Shown: positions 38,447 through 50,529 of the stretch, in pieces
How positions within the stretch are numbered: the first letter of the stretch is position 1
How the letters are laid out: each line of letters begins with the position of its first letter
Source of the DNA: Taenia hydatigena
Taxonomy: Eukaryota > Platyhelminthes > Cestoda > Cyclophyllidea > Taeniidae
Assembly (NCBI GenBank): GCA_036345935.2
Contig: JADWOT020000314.1
Coordinates: forward strand, 1 to 64,000
DNA length: 64,000 bases
Direction of reading: 5' to 3'
Notes under the pieces: model-generated
Seen by the model: only the letters and a program-made list of their open reading frames with translations
What the model was told of the DNA's origin: nothing
Database searches by the model: none
Translations under genes and position numbers: made by a program

Positions 38447-39120
38447 TTGCAACTGTTCTCGAGATTCGAGGTTCGCTAACTATCCGAATTATTTGCAGGT
38501 GTCGATGAAATTCAAAGCATCACTTCTGCTCTCTCTTGTTTAGCTTCTTTCAATAGTCGAGTGGCTGACTGCTATTTACCCTAATGAAATGAGGTGCTGC
38601 GATCCACCTGGAGAAAGTGCAAATGATAAGGTGAGTGATTTGATTCGGGTAGTGCTTATCCTCTTCAATCTTGCATGCAGGTAGCCAGGGATCACTTTGG
38701 TGCCGGGTTGATTATTTCCGCTATGGCTTATGGCTACTCTGTGCTTGAATGTGGAGCAGAGGAAGTGAAGGAAGGTGTGAGGAGTAAAGAAGGAGCGTAC
38801 CGAAGTGGAGTGGGAGACGAGCATAACAAAGGTGATGGTGCTGTGGAATCGAAGTTGAAGTAGACGTGGCGGAGACTGCCCTGAACAGTAACGCACGGTG
38901 ATTAAATGTGATGTGCTCTTTCAGATTTGCAGTTTACGTGCGTTCGCAATTTGGAAGTTAGACTTGGTAGACTTGCACATCGTGAGTTGGATTTGTCATA
39001 TTTTAACATTGAATACGAAGGAAGGCGGCTTTGGGGTAATGCACGGGATTGTTTAGAATGGCCTTATTTAGGTGACATTAGTGGGGTATGGGGATCGTCA
39101 ACACATGCGGTTGAGCTCAT
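38447..39120 (+). pseudogene. Duplicated multi-exon cassette, copy 2
   Basis: Homologous to 30340-31060. Here the first exon is fully open (about 29 codons: LLSIVEWLTAIYPNE to GESANDK) between acceptor TTGTTTAG and donor AAG|GTGAGT. A 50-nt intron ends in CATGCAG, and the second exon VARDHFGAGLIISAMAYGYS continues open into VLECGAEEVKEGVRS. The third block (about 38925-39130) encodes LAHRELDLSYFNIEYEGRR, then LWGNARDCLEWPYLGDISG and is open. This copy is better preserved than copy 1. No protein family is recognised. Conserved splice borders in both copies indicate genomic duplication, not retrocopying. Confidence 0.6.
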
Positions 39121-39575
39121 TTTGAATTCGCGCATGACTTATGTACTCGCGCACACATTAGCAGTCTTGTGGATGGTAAGTGGGTAGACTCCATGAACTT
39201 GTTCAAGTGTGTATGCAATGCTATTGACAAATGTGACAAGAAGCGGTTCATAATTTACCATCATATTAATGCATCGTCTTATACTTTTAAGTGTTATTCA
39301 TTCATTATTGTAACTAGCGGGTCATTTCCTCGTATTTATAGACATATACAGGTAAATTCTTCGAGCAAATGTGAGCGCACTTAAGCGTGTCTGCCTGTAC
39401 TGATAAAAAACGAAAATAATGCTGACAAAATAATGTTGGTGTGTAAAAAAGATGGAAATTAGAACGATGCTTGAAACGGTTAAGTGGATAAAGCTTATGA
39501 TCTGTCCTCGCTTCTAATTACTCGTTGCGGTCTCCGTAACTCTGGTTCATGCAAAATGAAGTGCTGAAATGATCA

Positions 39576-39755
39576 ATGCTTGGCCGCGGTAGTAAGGGCG
39601 GAAAGGGTCACGAACGTAGAGACACCTAGCGCCACAGGAAGGCGTTGCAAGATACCATTCAGGGCGTCATGAACCCTGCTATACGATACCTGGTGGCAAA
39701 AACGACATCTGTGGGCTTAATTACGGAAGATATGTGGCAATGCCGTGACGCACTG
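39576..39755 (+). pseudogene. Histone H4 pseudogene
   Basis: From an ATG at 39576 the frame reads MLGRGSKGGKG, a near match to the start of histone H4 (M-S-G-R-G-K-G-G-K-G). After a TAG at 39627-39629 the same frame continues RHRKALQDTIQGVMNPAIRY, which matches the H4 block R-H-R-K-V-L-R-D-N-I-Q-G followed by K-P-A-I-R-R-L. GLITED and CRDAL then follow, corresponding to G-L-I-Y-E-E and I-R-D-A-V, with about ten codons deleted between. The C-terminal third is not recognisable, although the frame stays open to 39980. H4 packages DNA in nucleosomes; this copy carries a stop, an insertion and a deletion and cannot do so. No other histone gene was found nearby. Confidence 0.88.
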
Positions 39756-42700
39756 CTTATTGGTTCACCAACGCGATCTGACAGCAAAATCATTAATCGA
39801 ATTTTCGTTGCACGACAGATCCAACCAAAGTCAAAGACTCAGACAATCGTTTGTCCACTATGGCTGAATACAACTAGTATATTATCCCCAGCAAACATAG
39901 GCCAAACTACATTTGTGAGCGCTGTAAATGATAATCTCACCGTGCATTATTACTGCAAAATCACTGCAATGAGTGCATGACATTTCTTTGAAAAACTGCC
40001 ACGATGGCGACGCCGAGTGTAGATAAAACAGTGCAACTTAAAAATCATAAGAAGAGGCTTAAGCAGTTTAAAGTGGAACAGACTAATATGGCATACGCAT
40101 GCTAAAGGTAAAAGTGATAACTTGACGGAATTTCTCGCTTTTTGAATCCCCTGCATGTAAAACTGTTGGATGTCTTCTGATCGAGTAGAGGTAGCAACAC
40201 GTCTAGCTTCAAATTGACAATTACGCTCAATCGCAGTCGATGACTTTTCTTAGTTCCACTGCACGTTTTTTGGCAGTTGCCATCTCTTTTTTCGATCTGA
40301 ATTCCCTGCAATCACACACGGAGAGATAGCGATTCTACAAAGAAAGGATGCCAATTTTTACAGTCAAAATGTGCCGTGCAAAATGACAAGCAATGCTATA
40401 ATTTAGCATTTTGCTTATCCCCATTGGTTATTGACCAAATGAAGTGTTTGCAACTGCCATATTGCACGTCGCATCGAGAGTCGAATGAACACGCATATAT
40501 ATATATGTACGTAGGTTTGAATTTTCACTTTTACAAAACCAACTGTAGCCTCATAATATATATATTGGCTTGTCAAGTGTGCTTTAAACGGTGCTAAATA
40601 AAGCCGCTGGCTCGAAACTAGAATAAGAAGTTTGTGAAGGGCATAAACGAAATAAACGCTCTAGACTCACCATTACTGGTGCCATTTCAAAATACGAATT
40701 CAATATGCACGTCACCTGCAGAGCTGCTATTTGCTTGCATCATGCGTAGGCTGTTGGCCGCAAGCACATACACATGATGTCTAAATGAATAGCTACCGTT
40801 TTAACTACTTATTTACAACGCTTGTTGTAGGCTTGATGAAACGTGATTTGGTAGATTGCGACCTAAACCAGTTTGAGCGAGTTTAAGCCAATGGGTGCAA
40901 TTACGCAAAAAGGGGCAAAATAAACAATGCTAGGACATTTTCTTTGCCTCCTCCTCCTTGAGCACCGAAAAAAATGACTCTAGGACACAAGGAATTTGAC
41001 AAGTCGTGAGAAAGGAGACCATGTCTTCTTATCAACTTCACTTGCCCTCAAAGCACCACGAGATATGTAGCTTGAAAGTTCTTTTGATACGGTCAAAACA
41101 ACATATTCATTACCCTTTTGGAGGTGGAAATTCGCGTAATGCGCAAAATTGCTGCTAAGTAGAGTCTGAGGACGTCAAAGCACTCCAAAATATCGAGCAT
41201 TCTTTGCGCAGTCAGGCCTCTCAAGGTGAAAATACTATTTGCTAAAGTAAGATACCAGCAGTAAGAAAGAAATTATCTAATTCATTTTGCTACCTGCGAA
41301 ATTCGTCGCTTATGCGTTTGAGATGTAATCGATTCATAAAAGCACAAAAATAAAGATAATTTTTTAAGCCACAAAAGTATAAAGGGTGCAAGAGCATGGT
41401 AAAAGCTGTTCACTTATTACAAGGAATCGCAAGATAAACTTCATCGGTGGTAAGGTTTCACACATTTCAATGGATATGCACATGGGAAAATACAATATTT
41501 CACATCCACGGCATTGGAATGAGGCTTGATATGAGCTAGATGAACATGCATCAAAAAAATTGGAGGACAATCATACCTGCACCAGTTAATTAGTTGTAAG
41601 CTAGAAGATTATGCACCTAAGAAGTTAAGAAAGGAATGCCAATGTCTAGTAGACGGCGAGCTCACTTAAACCATGCTGATATAATAAAAAAATAGGATTA
41701 AAAATGCGGGAGAATAAAGTAATGTGATTAAAAAGAGCTTTAGAATAACAGAAGTAGTCCTGAGATCTGGTGGAATTCAGCAGCAATATTAACATTCCAT
41801 TCCAAATAAAAAGAAAGAGGGTACATCCACCTTCTGAAATCGCCTTGAGTAACCGGTCAAACATTTGTCCCGAAGAACCTTCGCTCTTACACTGCCTACA
41901 CTATTTGGCCCCCGATCAAAGCATATTCTGACCTCAAATTGAAATCGAATGGAAAATGCAGATGAGTACAAGCTTTAGGGGACATCGCACCTCCCATCAC
42001 TTTGGTCAGGGAACACATTGCTCTAAGAGTCACTTATTTACTATCTTTCCGTCAATCGCACCAAAATTCGGGCCCACAAGAAAACAGCAATGTGTCATTT
42101 TAAACCAATTTTGGAAGTAAAGCAAAAGTTTGTAGAACAACAAAGTACTTTGAAAGCATTCCTTGGAAATTGTGCTGCAGTGGTGAAAATATTTGGAAAT
42201 GAAAAGGGTGGTATTGGTTGGAATTAGTCGCCTCTGCAGAGTACAGTTAGCATTCTTTGTTAAAATTTGCTTCGTCCTAAAACTTTTATCAAATTGGTAA
42301 AAATTTCTAGGAGTTTAACCAGAGCAAAGTAATGCATCAACTAAGAGATGCAATCGCACACACCCGAAGTGCCCCTCTCCTCTAACGAGCGTCGTCTCTG
42401 ACGCGATCCTTGGTAGACCTTCCGCGTCAGCCATCACAACGTAGTAGTGCTGCAAGAAGCACCCATAAGTCAACCATGTCAGTCACCGACATTCGGGGCG
42501 ATTGAGGCGATGCTTGACACCAACGTCAGTGATCCCTCTTGGCAATGCATTGGACTTCGAGTTTCGTATGGCTTAGGAACAAAGTTGAGAATAAGTGGTT
42601 CTCTCGACCTTCAGTATGTTCATAGAGGGGTGTTAGCACACCGATCCCCTTAAGCAAGCGTATTAAGGGTAGACTTCGGAACAAAGCCTTCCGAGTGATC

Positions 42701-42891
42701 CATGGCTAGTGTCGATTCGGTTGTTAATAGCTTTCTTGTAAAACATGGAGATGGGGTAGATGCCGGAGGCAGACGTCGCCCTTGGCCTGTCCGTGGCACA
42801 TGAACTTCCTCCACCGCTGCGATATGCCACAGGCGGTAGAGATCGGAACAGAAACCCTATAGAGTCGGGTACGCTTTCCGCTGTCACCACT
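39756..42891. other. No recognisable gene; short AT repeats
   Basis: Holds small AT microsatellites near 40494-40506 and 40553-40565, and unrecognised short frames. From about 42400 to 42890 the sequence next to repeat A copy 3 has several overlapping open frames and somewhat higher GC, but nothing I can name. Confidence 0.4.
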
Positions 42892-43055
42892 GTAGCTTCC
42901 AAAGGCTCCCTCGAAGGCAAAAAAGGCAGAATACCTGGGTAGAATATGCATGTTTAACGGGTGGATGAAAATAAGCTGCTGGTATGGCCCCTAGGCCAGC
43001 CCACGCAGCTAGGACAATATGGCCACCTCTGGTAGTTTAAACAAACAAAGTATTG
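42892..43055 (-). repeat. Dispersed repeat A, copy 3 (inverted)
   Basis: The reverse complement of this segment reads ATACTTTGTTTGTTTAAACT, CCAGAGGTGGCC, CTAGCTGCGTGGGCTGGCC and ends GCCTTCGAGGGAGCCT-GGAAGCTAC. These are the same landmarks in the same order as at 2167 and 51752. It lacks the middle GGGTCA stretch and is somewhat shorter. Confidence 0.7.
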
Positions 43056-46000
43056 CATTTGTGTAAATAAAAACGCATCTGGCAATTTTGCAAGGAATTG
43101 GTGATCCCTTCATAAATAGTGTAGCTTAGAATAAAAAAGTTCAAGCGGCAGAAGCACAAGAACAATCGCATCATCTATCTGCAAAACTGCGAATGGTTAT
43201 CATAAGCGCTAATGGGACAAATTGCTATCCCGTCTCATAGGAAATTTGTTTTAAGTGAAATGGGAACTTGAATTTACGAACACGTGGCTGGTCTAGTTTG
43301 TGACTTCATGCAACATCTTTCACTTTGTTCTTTCGTGTGCCCTGCTATTGTTGTGAATAAAAAGTTCGTAGGCGTTTTGGTGACGTATGCGGGAAATACT
43401 ATGTAGGCTTGTTTAAGCATGCGTTTACTCAAGAATTCATTGCACAAGCCATCGACTTGAGTGTTCGACGAAAAGAAGACCAAGTGCATTTGGGCACGAG
43501 ATTCGTTTAAGAGCGTCAATTATGGTTCCCTTTGCAAAGGTATGAAAAGCCTTTTCTTAAGCATCGCCTCAGTGAATAGACAATTCACAGCAAATACGGA
43601 TCAGTGTGTGCCTTTCGCTTTCGGTGGTTTGGTTTGGCAGACCGCGTCGAAAGGTACCGAGACTACGATTTCGACATCAACACCACACATGAAAGAGATT
43701 ATAAGAATGCCTCTAACCCCTATTTATCTTCCACTTTAGAGTTTATGGAAGCATTCGTTTTATTGTGGCTTGTCCAAGCATTCAAAATTCACACCGTTCT
43801 TCACTCCTTCATTCTCTTTTCTGATCACCTCCAGCACAGTTTTTCCACTACTGCTCACCACATGTCCACCGCCAAGCAGTTAACGAAACAGTCCTCAGCG
43901 TGAAGACAGACGACCTGCCAGATATATAGACGCTAAGCTGCAGGTGAAAAGATGTTACTGATAATTTAGATGAAAGTAAGGAAACCATCAGCATATAGGT
44001 TTTAATGTTACTTGTATCAAAGAGCAGAGAGACAACTTTGTGTTATGCAAATCGTGAAACATGAGTTCCTAGCAGAAAATGGTCGCGTGCTTAAAGTGGT
44101 ATGCCCTTCATCTGTTATAGTTCGCACACGAACTCTCTGCCATCCACAGTCAGCTGATTTACAAATTGCAATTCAGCAAATGCACACTTCGTTGAGATTC
44201 TAGCCATTCATGCTCTCACATTCCAGCTTTCAGTCAAGATGTGGACCTTTGTTTATTTTCTCGTTATTCTTTTGGTAGTCATCCTAACAATCGTCTTATT
44301 CAAACGTTCTACCGGATTCTTCTCTGGCAACCGTTGTACAGTGTTCTTACTTATTTAAATGCTGTATTTTAACAAGTCAAACGTTTAGATTGCCAAGACA
44401 GAAGGTCCTGCAAAGGACTTTCAATCCACCATTGTTTGGGACGGATGAAAACTGTACAAATGTCTAGAGTAGCTTGTGAAAATCACGCAAGCACAGGTGA
44501 ACAAATTTCTTCCCCAACTACCAACACATTTTTCTCTTTCAACCTTTCAGCTGCCTCAAATTACATTAATGCCTATACATGAGCAGGCGATCTTCATGCT
44601 CCTTGATTTCATCTTATGTATTCATCTTTCATAGCTTTTTCTTAAAAGTCACTGAGTTTTAGGCATTGCCGCTTAGACTAGATCACAAATTTTGTTGCTA
44701 AGACGGGTAGATAGTGAACAACTTCAAGGGTGCACGTGTTTTCTTGCATCTTACTACAGTGATTCAGGCTCGCGCTAGCAATGTTGGACGTTCAGCCTCT
44801 CCTCATTTATCAGTAAGTTATACTTGCAAGTCCTCATTCTATATGTAGCTTTCATTTAATCTCATTCAGTAATTTCATTATCTTTTGATTTATAGACTTT
44901 TAAGATCAAAAAAGTCTTTGAAGATGTGATCATTCAATTGATCTTGTACTGCTTCAAAAATTTCCAACTCAGACAAGGTCCTAATGTCTATTCTTGTGAT
45001 TGTGGCAATTGTGACTTGAATTGGAAAGGATGCCGCAGGGGAGAAGAACCCGTTAAGAGTCTGTTGCAATGACTTCTCAAGAATTCACACGATGACTATC
45101 AGACCCTTTAAAGGAAAAATGGAGAAATGGAATCTTGGTTGATGAAGTAGGGACGAAGGGTCAATCCGCAGTAAATGTGATTTCATCAGACTTAACCCGC
45201 ACATTGTGCATTTGATACGCATTTTACCAGACAATAAAGCTCTGTAAGTCAAAATCGAATCCAGATGCACGCGCAGCTAGTTTCTTAAGTACTTTCTTAG
45301 CGTTGTTGAGGCGATTTGTTCGGCAGTTCTATACCGCACAACACCACCTCATTGCATCTAACTTTGGAGCAATCTCTGCTAACCTCAATCTATTGCGGTG
45401 TGTTTGCTTCAATTCCTTTTGCTGGTTTCTAATCACAAGGCAACCGAACGTTTTAGTTCAAATTGTAAGGAGGGCGCCTACTACCTTTTTCCTTGTCTCT
45501 GAGGTAAATTGGCCTAATTAGGAAATAAGCATCCTTCTGATGAAGTCCGCATTAAAGGCTGCACACTCTAAGTAGAATAGCTATGAAATCCAATTTTGAG
45601 CATAAAATAAAGTTCTTGGGAAAATGCGAAGGTTCCACAGCATATATTAAGCAGTCTCAGCAGTCAGGCCTATCTTCGTCTTCTAAAAACGTATTTTTTG
45701 GGTAAAGTTAAGTGTGCTGCTTTTGGTAAAGCATACACCTAAGACAATTCCATGTTTATTATTGCTATTAATGCGTATGGAATACTTATTCGTTGGAACG
45801 CAAATAGGATGGCTAATCTATGGTGGCTTTAATTTTACTGTGGTTTCATGTTGCGGTAGCGAATTTAGATTCGTATTTTTAAAACGCCAAAAGTGTATAC
45901 GTTTATAGTGTCGCTCTTGCAGTGTCTCCAATAATACGTGTTGAAATGAGTCAAGTTGTGATTTGTAATATTGAATCGTTTTGGAAGCATTTTGAACAGA

Positions 46001-46869
46001 ATTCGGCCAAGATTGTGACAACAGTATTTGGTGTAGACGCTTATTTAGCCAGATCCACTTGGCAATGCGCTGAAATGAAGACGGTAAAGAATTTCATCAT
46101 TGAAGGTATTCCCCTCCATCTTGGAGTGGCAATGCAGCAACTAACTAGATTGGGGGAATCGAGGTATTGACACAGCTTGAATGCCAATTTAGACGAAAGA
46201 TCGGTGGTTTTACGGCTACAGCTGTTTTAAGCCTATGATTTTAAGAACAAATGCTATTTTTGGTACTGTAAAAATCAAATGGACAAAATATAATAAAAGA
46301 AAAATGACCGAATAATTGTGGATGTGCGAACAACAATAAATAATGAGAAATAAGATTATGTTTGAAACCTACCATTGGCGCAAGACATCAGCATACACTG
46401 ATGGCATGCCAAATGTGCCGAAGTTTACATGCATCGGGTCTTGGAGGGGAGTTTTCGATTGACCTCACCATGGTGCCGTCTTATTGGTTGGCTATCGCTC
46501 TGCCTGAGATTCATGCATCTGCGATACTTGTCCAACTCTCCTTCATATGACAATAAGGCATGCAATCCAATAGCATAGGCACTCATAACGCTCTGTGCGC
46601 ATTCTCAACTTGCAGCAGCACTGGCATCAGTAGCGTTATCCGTTTCACTGCTAAAAGCCGCTGAGTTAATAAGACAGAAGGACATTACGTTGATAGTCCT
46701 TGCATAATTACAATAGGCATTTTACTTGCACCACTCAAGAGGGATCCAGGTTAATTTAAGAAATGAGCTGCCATAATTAGCATCGTCACCAGCATTCCTC
46801 GAAATTGTTGATAAAATTGGGCAAATGCAGACTAGCTTTAATCTAGTCACACATTTTGCGATCCCAAAA
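43056..46869. other. No recognisable gene
   Basis: Short unrecognised frames on both strands. A small perfect stem occurs near 44895 (AGACTTTT/AAAAGTCT, loop of about 8 nt). No other structure seen. Confidence 0.4.
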
Positions 46870-46894
46870 ATGTTGGTCCACTGAGGACCAACAT
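46870..46894. other. Perfect 10-bp hairpin
   Basis: ATGTTGGTCC, a 5-nt spacer ACTGA, then GGACCAACAT form a perfect stem-loop in AT-rich surroundings. No open frame or promoter suggests a role. It could be the tip of a decayed inverted-repeat element. Confidence 0.6.
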
Positions 46895-49800
46895 CTGTTA
46901 GGCGTGCAATGTCGGTTTGGTTGTTGAAATATGGCAAAGGGGCGCAAAAGTATATCTGAAAAAATTTATCACACATAAAATGCCTGATATTTGAAATCTG
47001 CGCATAGGGTCAGGCATTTCAAGGAACGTATTTTATGCCTTGATAGCACAGAATGATCGGCTCATGGGGATAGAGTGAGTGTATTTGATGCATGAAGTAG
47101 TGCCAAGTCCAACCAAGTCCTGCACTCAAGTGATGCACATATCGATGAAGCCAAAAGGTGAATTTCGATAAAGTTGTCAGTCCTTGCTGCTCAGTTCTGT
47201 GCTCTAGACCACACTGCACAGGTTTGAAATTGTGCTATACATGAATGACTTGATCGTTGGGGTTAGTGAAAAGCATGGTCGAGATTATGAGGAAGACAAG
47301 AATCCTTTCTTAGTTAATTTCATTTGACCGCACACACTCTTTTAGCCGAATAAGGCATTAAGTCTAAAAAAGCATTTGAATTGTTAAATTTTAATATCTG
47401 TGGTGGTGTCAGTACCGTCACGGCGAAGATTGCATGAGGTCGGTGACACACCCCGAAGTGATTAATTGGGTAACTACGACCGAGACATGCATGCGTGCTA
47501 ATCACTTTTAAGTAAAGCGTTAGGGCTCGCTAAAAGCCTTATGTGGAAGCGAGATTCTGCCTTTCCTGCAAATGGACTGACCTTAAAGGCAGTCATATCG
47601 GCGTCATTCGGGGTCCGTTTTGTCACATTAAACACCTTCGTGAAGTTACTTTAGCAACTCAGAGAACATTCTTAGTGCACATGACCAGTATTAAGTAAGT
47701 TAGTGAGTAGCTTACGGCACTGGATAGATAAAGAGGCGGAGTCCCATGAAGTATCATCATTTAACACACCAGGGCTTACAAAGGCAGAATATTGTGGAGA
47801 AGGCATGGCTGCAACCAACCTCAGTGAAGATTAAATGGAGCAACCCTCTGTGCATCATTCAAAGTCCTCGTCTTACGCACCTCCTGGATAGTTGCGAATT
47901 CAAGTAGTATGTAGGCTATTCTTCGAAGCGTCTGAATCAAACCTTCGTCAAAATTGTTGCTACCTTTGGCATTTTATGCATATCACTTACGTAAGCAGTC
48001 AGTCTCGTGTAAGACAAGTCTTGGAACCAGACTAAGTGGGATATCTTCATTATATTTTAATTCCCTCGCTTTTGTAATAATTCTCCAGTAATAAAAGCTT
48101 AAACAGTCGACGATTTGGGCTGTTTAATACGCTAAGAAAGAACAAATATTGTCAGCATTGTAGAATGGAACTAGTCAGATTGCGATGTGATAGATTTTCG
48201 TCGTTCCTCTCATTCGCCGACAAACTTAAACACTTTTATTGAGGCTGGCGCTTTGTAGGACACACAGCTATTACTTAAAGAGGGCACTACAATGTGAATT
48301 GCGGATGTAATTTTTAAAAAAAATTGCTTCTCCTTTAAAAATGGGAAGCGCGCATTATTTATGCTAAGAATTTTGAAAGATTATGTAAAATAAGTTAGGA
48401 TACGGATTTTGATCTCTCCTGCTTGGGATTGCAAACTGTGTATCATTCAGACTACAAAGAGCTCTAAATTCTCACTATACCATTGAGTTCACCATTAAAA
48501 TATACGCGACTTTTTCATGTTTTAAAATAATGCTGTCAACGAATTTAACCAAAATTTTAGAGAACACATCGCGCATAACTTGACGAAATACTTGTTAATC
48601 TATCGCTTGTTAAACATTAATAAACTAAAACTGTCTGTCCTTTTGCAGCCTCGCCCAATTTTAATATCTTTTCTTGAAATTCTAGAAGAAATAGCGATAA
48701 GTTGCCAGCACTAGTCTGTAACATCTGGGCTGATGGTAACATAATGAATCGGTTTGGATGTAGAGCATGAACGTGAAGCGTCTTATTATGTTTATGAAGG
48801 ACTTTGCTTAAAGGACAGAAGGCTGAAAACGCCTTTTTCCATCAACCGGAAAATAACGTTATGTATGCACGTAAAATTAAGCCGAGACACGCTAGAAACG
48901 ATTCCTCTTAATCATTCACTTAAATTATCATTACTTTCACTTGCTTGAATATGTTGATTAAATAAGTTACTTTAAAGCATAGTAGGATATGGTCCTAGCA
49001 GTGAGGTGCTCATGTTTTCCCAGGAAACCATAGAAATTATAATGCTTAGGAAACTTATGTATTGCATAGTCCGTTAGCTATTGTGAACGAAGGAAGTACA
49101 GAGGAGTGAAGCTGGGCACCCACAGCGTTGAAAATGTAAATTAAACAAATAATCAAAACATTACATTCAAAAGATTGGTCACAAATGGTTTTGATGCCAC
49201 TCAAAATTCCACACACTCTGATTTCTTAGCGTCTAACCAATGAAATGGGGTGAATCACAATTCATTTCAATAAGCCTCAACTATGGGTAAAATTAAAAGC
49301 ACAACTAGCGTGAAAAGCAAAAACTCTTGAATAGTTTTCTTCCACAAAGTGTAGCTTTTTTATGCATTAGACTTTGGTCAGCGATGTTTGCCATATAATT
49401 TAAACTATCTGTGTAAGCATGAGTCAAGTGGACTGTTCATCCTTACGGGAAGGACAGATGCAATTCTCAACAGCCGCTATTCATTGCAGTATGCTTGAAA
49501 CACATTTGTAGCAAACTAGGGGCACAAAGTGCTAACAAGGTAGGGACCGCAAGCGAAAGGCTGGTTACTTAGGCGCGCAGAAGAGGCATGAAGAAGAGCT
49601 ATGCAGACTTATGCTTTGTTTGTGCTAATAATGGGCGAATGCGGGAGATCCTATAAGTACCTTAAGGTGGACACATATTCCTCTTAATATCATCAAAGTC
49701 TGCTTGATGATTCATTCTTTTTAAAAGTTAGCCTTCTGACTAGTGTTTACGCTAACAGAAGGTAAGATTTTGTAGCTTTCAAAGGCTTTATTTGATAGCC

Positions 49801-50160
49801 AGCATACTCTTATTAATGTCAATACTTGGGCCCGACTGTCTACTCCTTTGAAAAAGAATGCACTCATGCGGTTGAATCCTCAAATGAAAGATAGAAGCGG
49901 CTCTAAGCGTACCTAAGACTTTGAAGATCATCATGCTTTTATAACAAACCAGAGAATTGGACCTTGCTAATGTGCATCTTCAAAAAAGCCTCTAAAGGAC
50001 ATATCCAAAGCCTTTTTACGAATTCACTTTGAAGACTTCATTACAGATCAAGTCGACATTAATTTTCTGGTCATTTTAGTGTTAATCTGACGAATTTCGC
50101 GCAAGTTTCTGAATTAAAGCGCGAATATGTTACCGGGATATTTCTTGCGAAAGGCGCACA
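46895..50160. other. No recognisable gene
   Basis: AT-rich, with only short frames and no recognisable coding, RNA or repeat signal. Confidence 0.45.
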
Positions 50161-50161
50161 C

Positions 50162-50295
50162 ATGCAAATCACGTGCAAAACGTATTTTTGTGGGGACTCG
50201 TTTCGCTTCTCGTTTGTGACCAATCAGAGTGGTCCCATTTGCATAGCTTACTGAATTCACGCTGTGTTCAAGGTTCCCTCAATTAGCATAAAAAG
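50162..50295 (+). promoter_or_regulatory. Compact Pol II-type promoter of the Cys-rich gene
   Basis: In order: octamer ATGCAAAT (50162-50169), CCAAT box (50220-50224), octamer in the other orientation ATTTGCAT (50237-50244) and a TATA-like ATAAAAAG (50288-50295). The TATA-like box is about 50 nt before the ATG at 50343, which would give a 5' leader of about 25 nt. I looked for a metal-response core (TGCRCNC) and found no exact match. Each motif could occur by chance; their order and spacing next to the gene is the argument. Confidence 0.5.
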
Positions 50296-50342
50296 ACCGA
50301 CAGCCACAATCGAGGTACGTCGACCAATTAGAATCAAACAGC

Positions 50343-50521
50343 ATGCCTGGTAGGTGTCAGTATTGATGTAAGCGTTCCAGGGTTGCTTCTGAAATATGCA
50401 ACTGGAACCGCAGTCTTAACTTCCTATTTTAGGATGCAACGGATGCAACTGATGTGAGGCCTGTGCTGATGGTGTTAAATGCAAGTGTCCAGAATGTAAA
50501 AATCATCGAAAAGTGAATTAA
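50343..50521 (+). CDS. Metallothionein-like gene with three in-frame TGA codons
   Basis: Exon 1 runs from ATG (50343) to T50367 and exon 2 from 50433 to TAA (50519-50521). The 65-nt intron has GTAAGC at the donor and TTCCTATTTTAG at the acceptor, and its phase joins the two Cys-rich frames. The product is 37 codons: M-P-G-R-C-Q-Y, two TGA, then CNGCN, TGA, then CEACADGVKCKCPECKNHR and a short basic end. Eight Cys plus three TGA make 11 of 37 positions, in C-x-x-C and C-x-C spacing typical of metallothioneins, which bind Zn, Cu or Cd in the cytosol. The second TGA is created by the splice (T50367 plus GA50433-50434). No TAA or TAG interrupts the frame. AATAAA at 50520-50525 overlaps the stop. 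Either TGA encodes selenocysteine or the gene is a decayed copy whose Cys codons mutated to TGA. Confidence 0.5.
50368..50432 (+). other. Short intron of the metallothionein-like gene
   Basis: 65 nt, starting GTAAGC and ending in a pyrimidine-rich run before TTTTAG. The phase (one base of a codon left in exon 1) restores the Cys-rich frame in exon 2. Confidence 0.5.
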
Positions 50522-50525
50522 TAAA
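50520..50525 (+). terminator. AATAAA poly(A) signal
   Basis: Overlaps the TAA stop of the Cys-rich exon. If used, the 3' UTR would be very short; a selenoprotein mRNA would need to extend further to include a SECIS element. Another AATAAA lies at about 50674. Confidence 0.4.
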
Positions 50526-50529
50526 AGTG

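Noticed and set aside
11780..40920. Shared ACGCAAAAAGGG string at about 11784 and 40905
   Set aside because: About 12 bases only, with unrelated flanks; expected by chance in 64 kb of A-rich DNA.
50100..50290. Metal-response element (TGCRCNC) in the Cys-rich gene promoter
   Set aside because: Searched both strands; only near matches with one mismatch were found.
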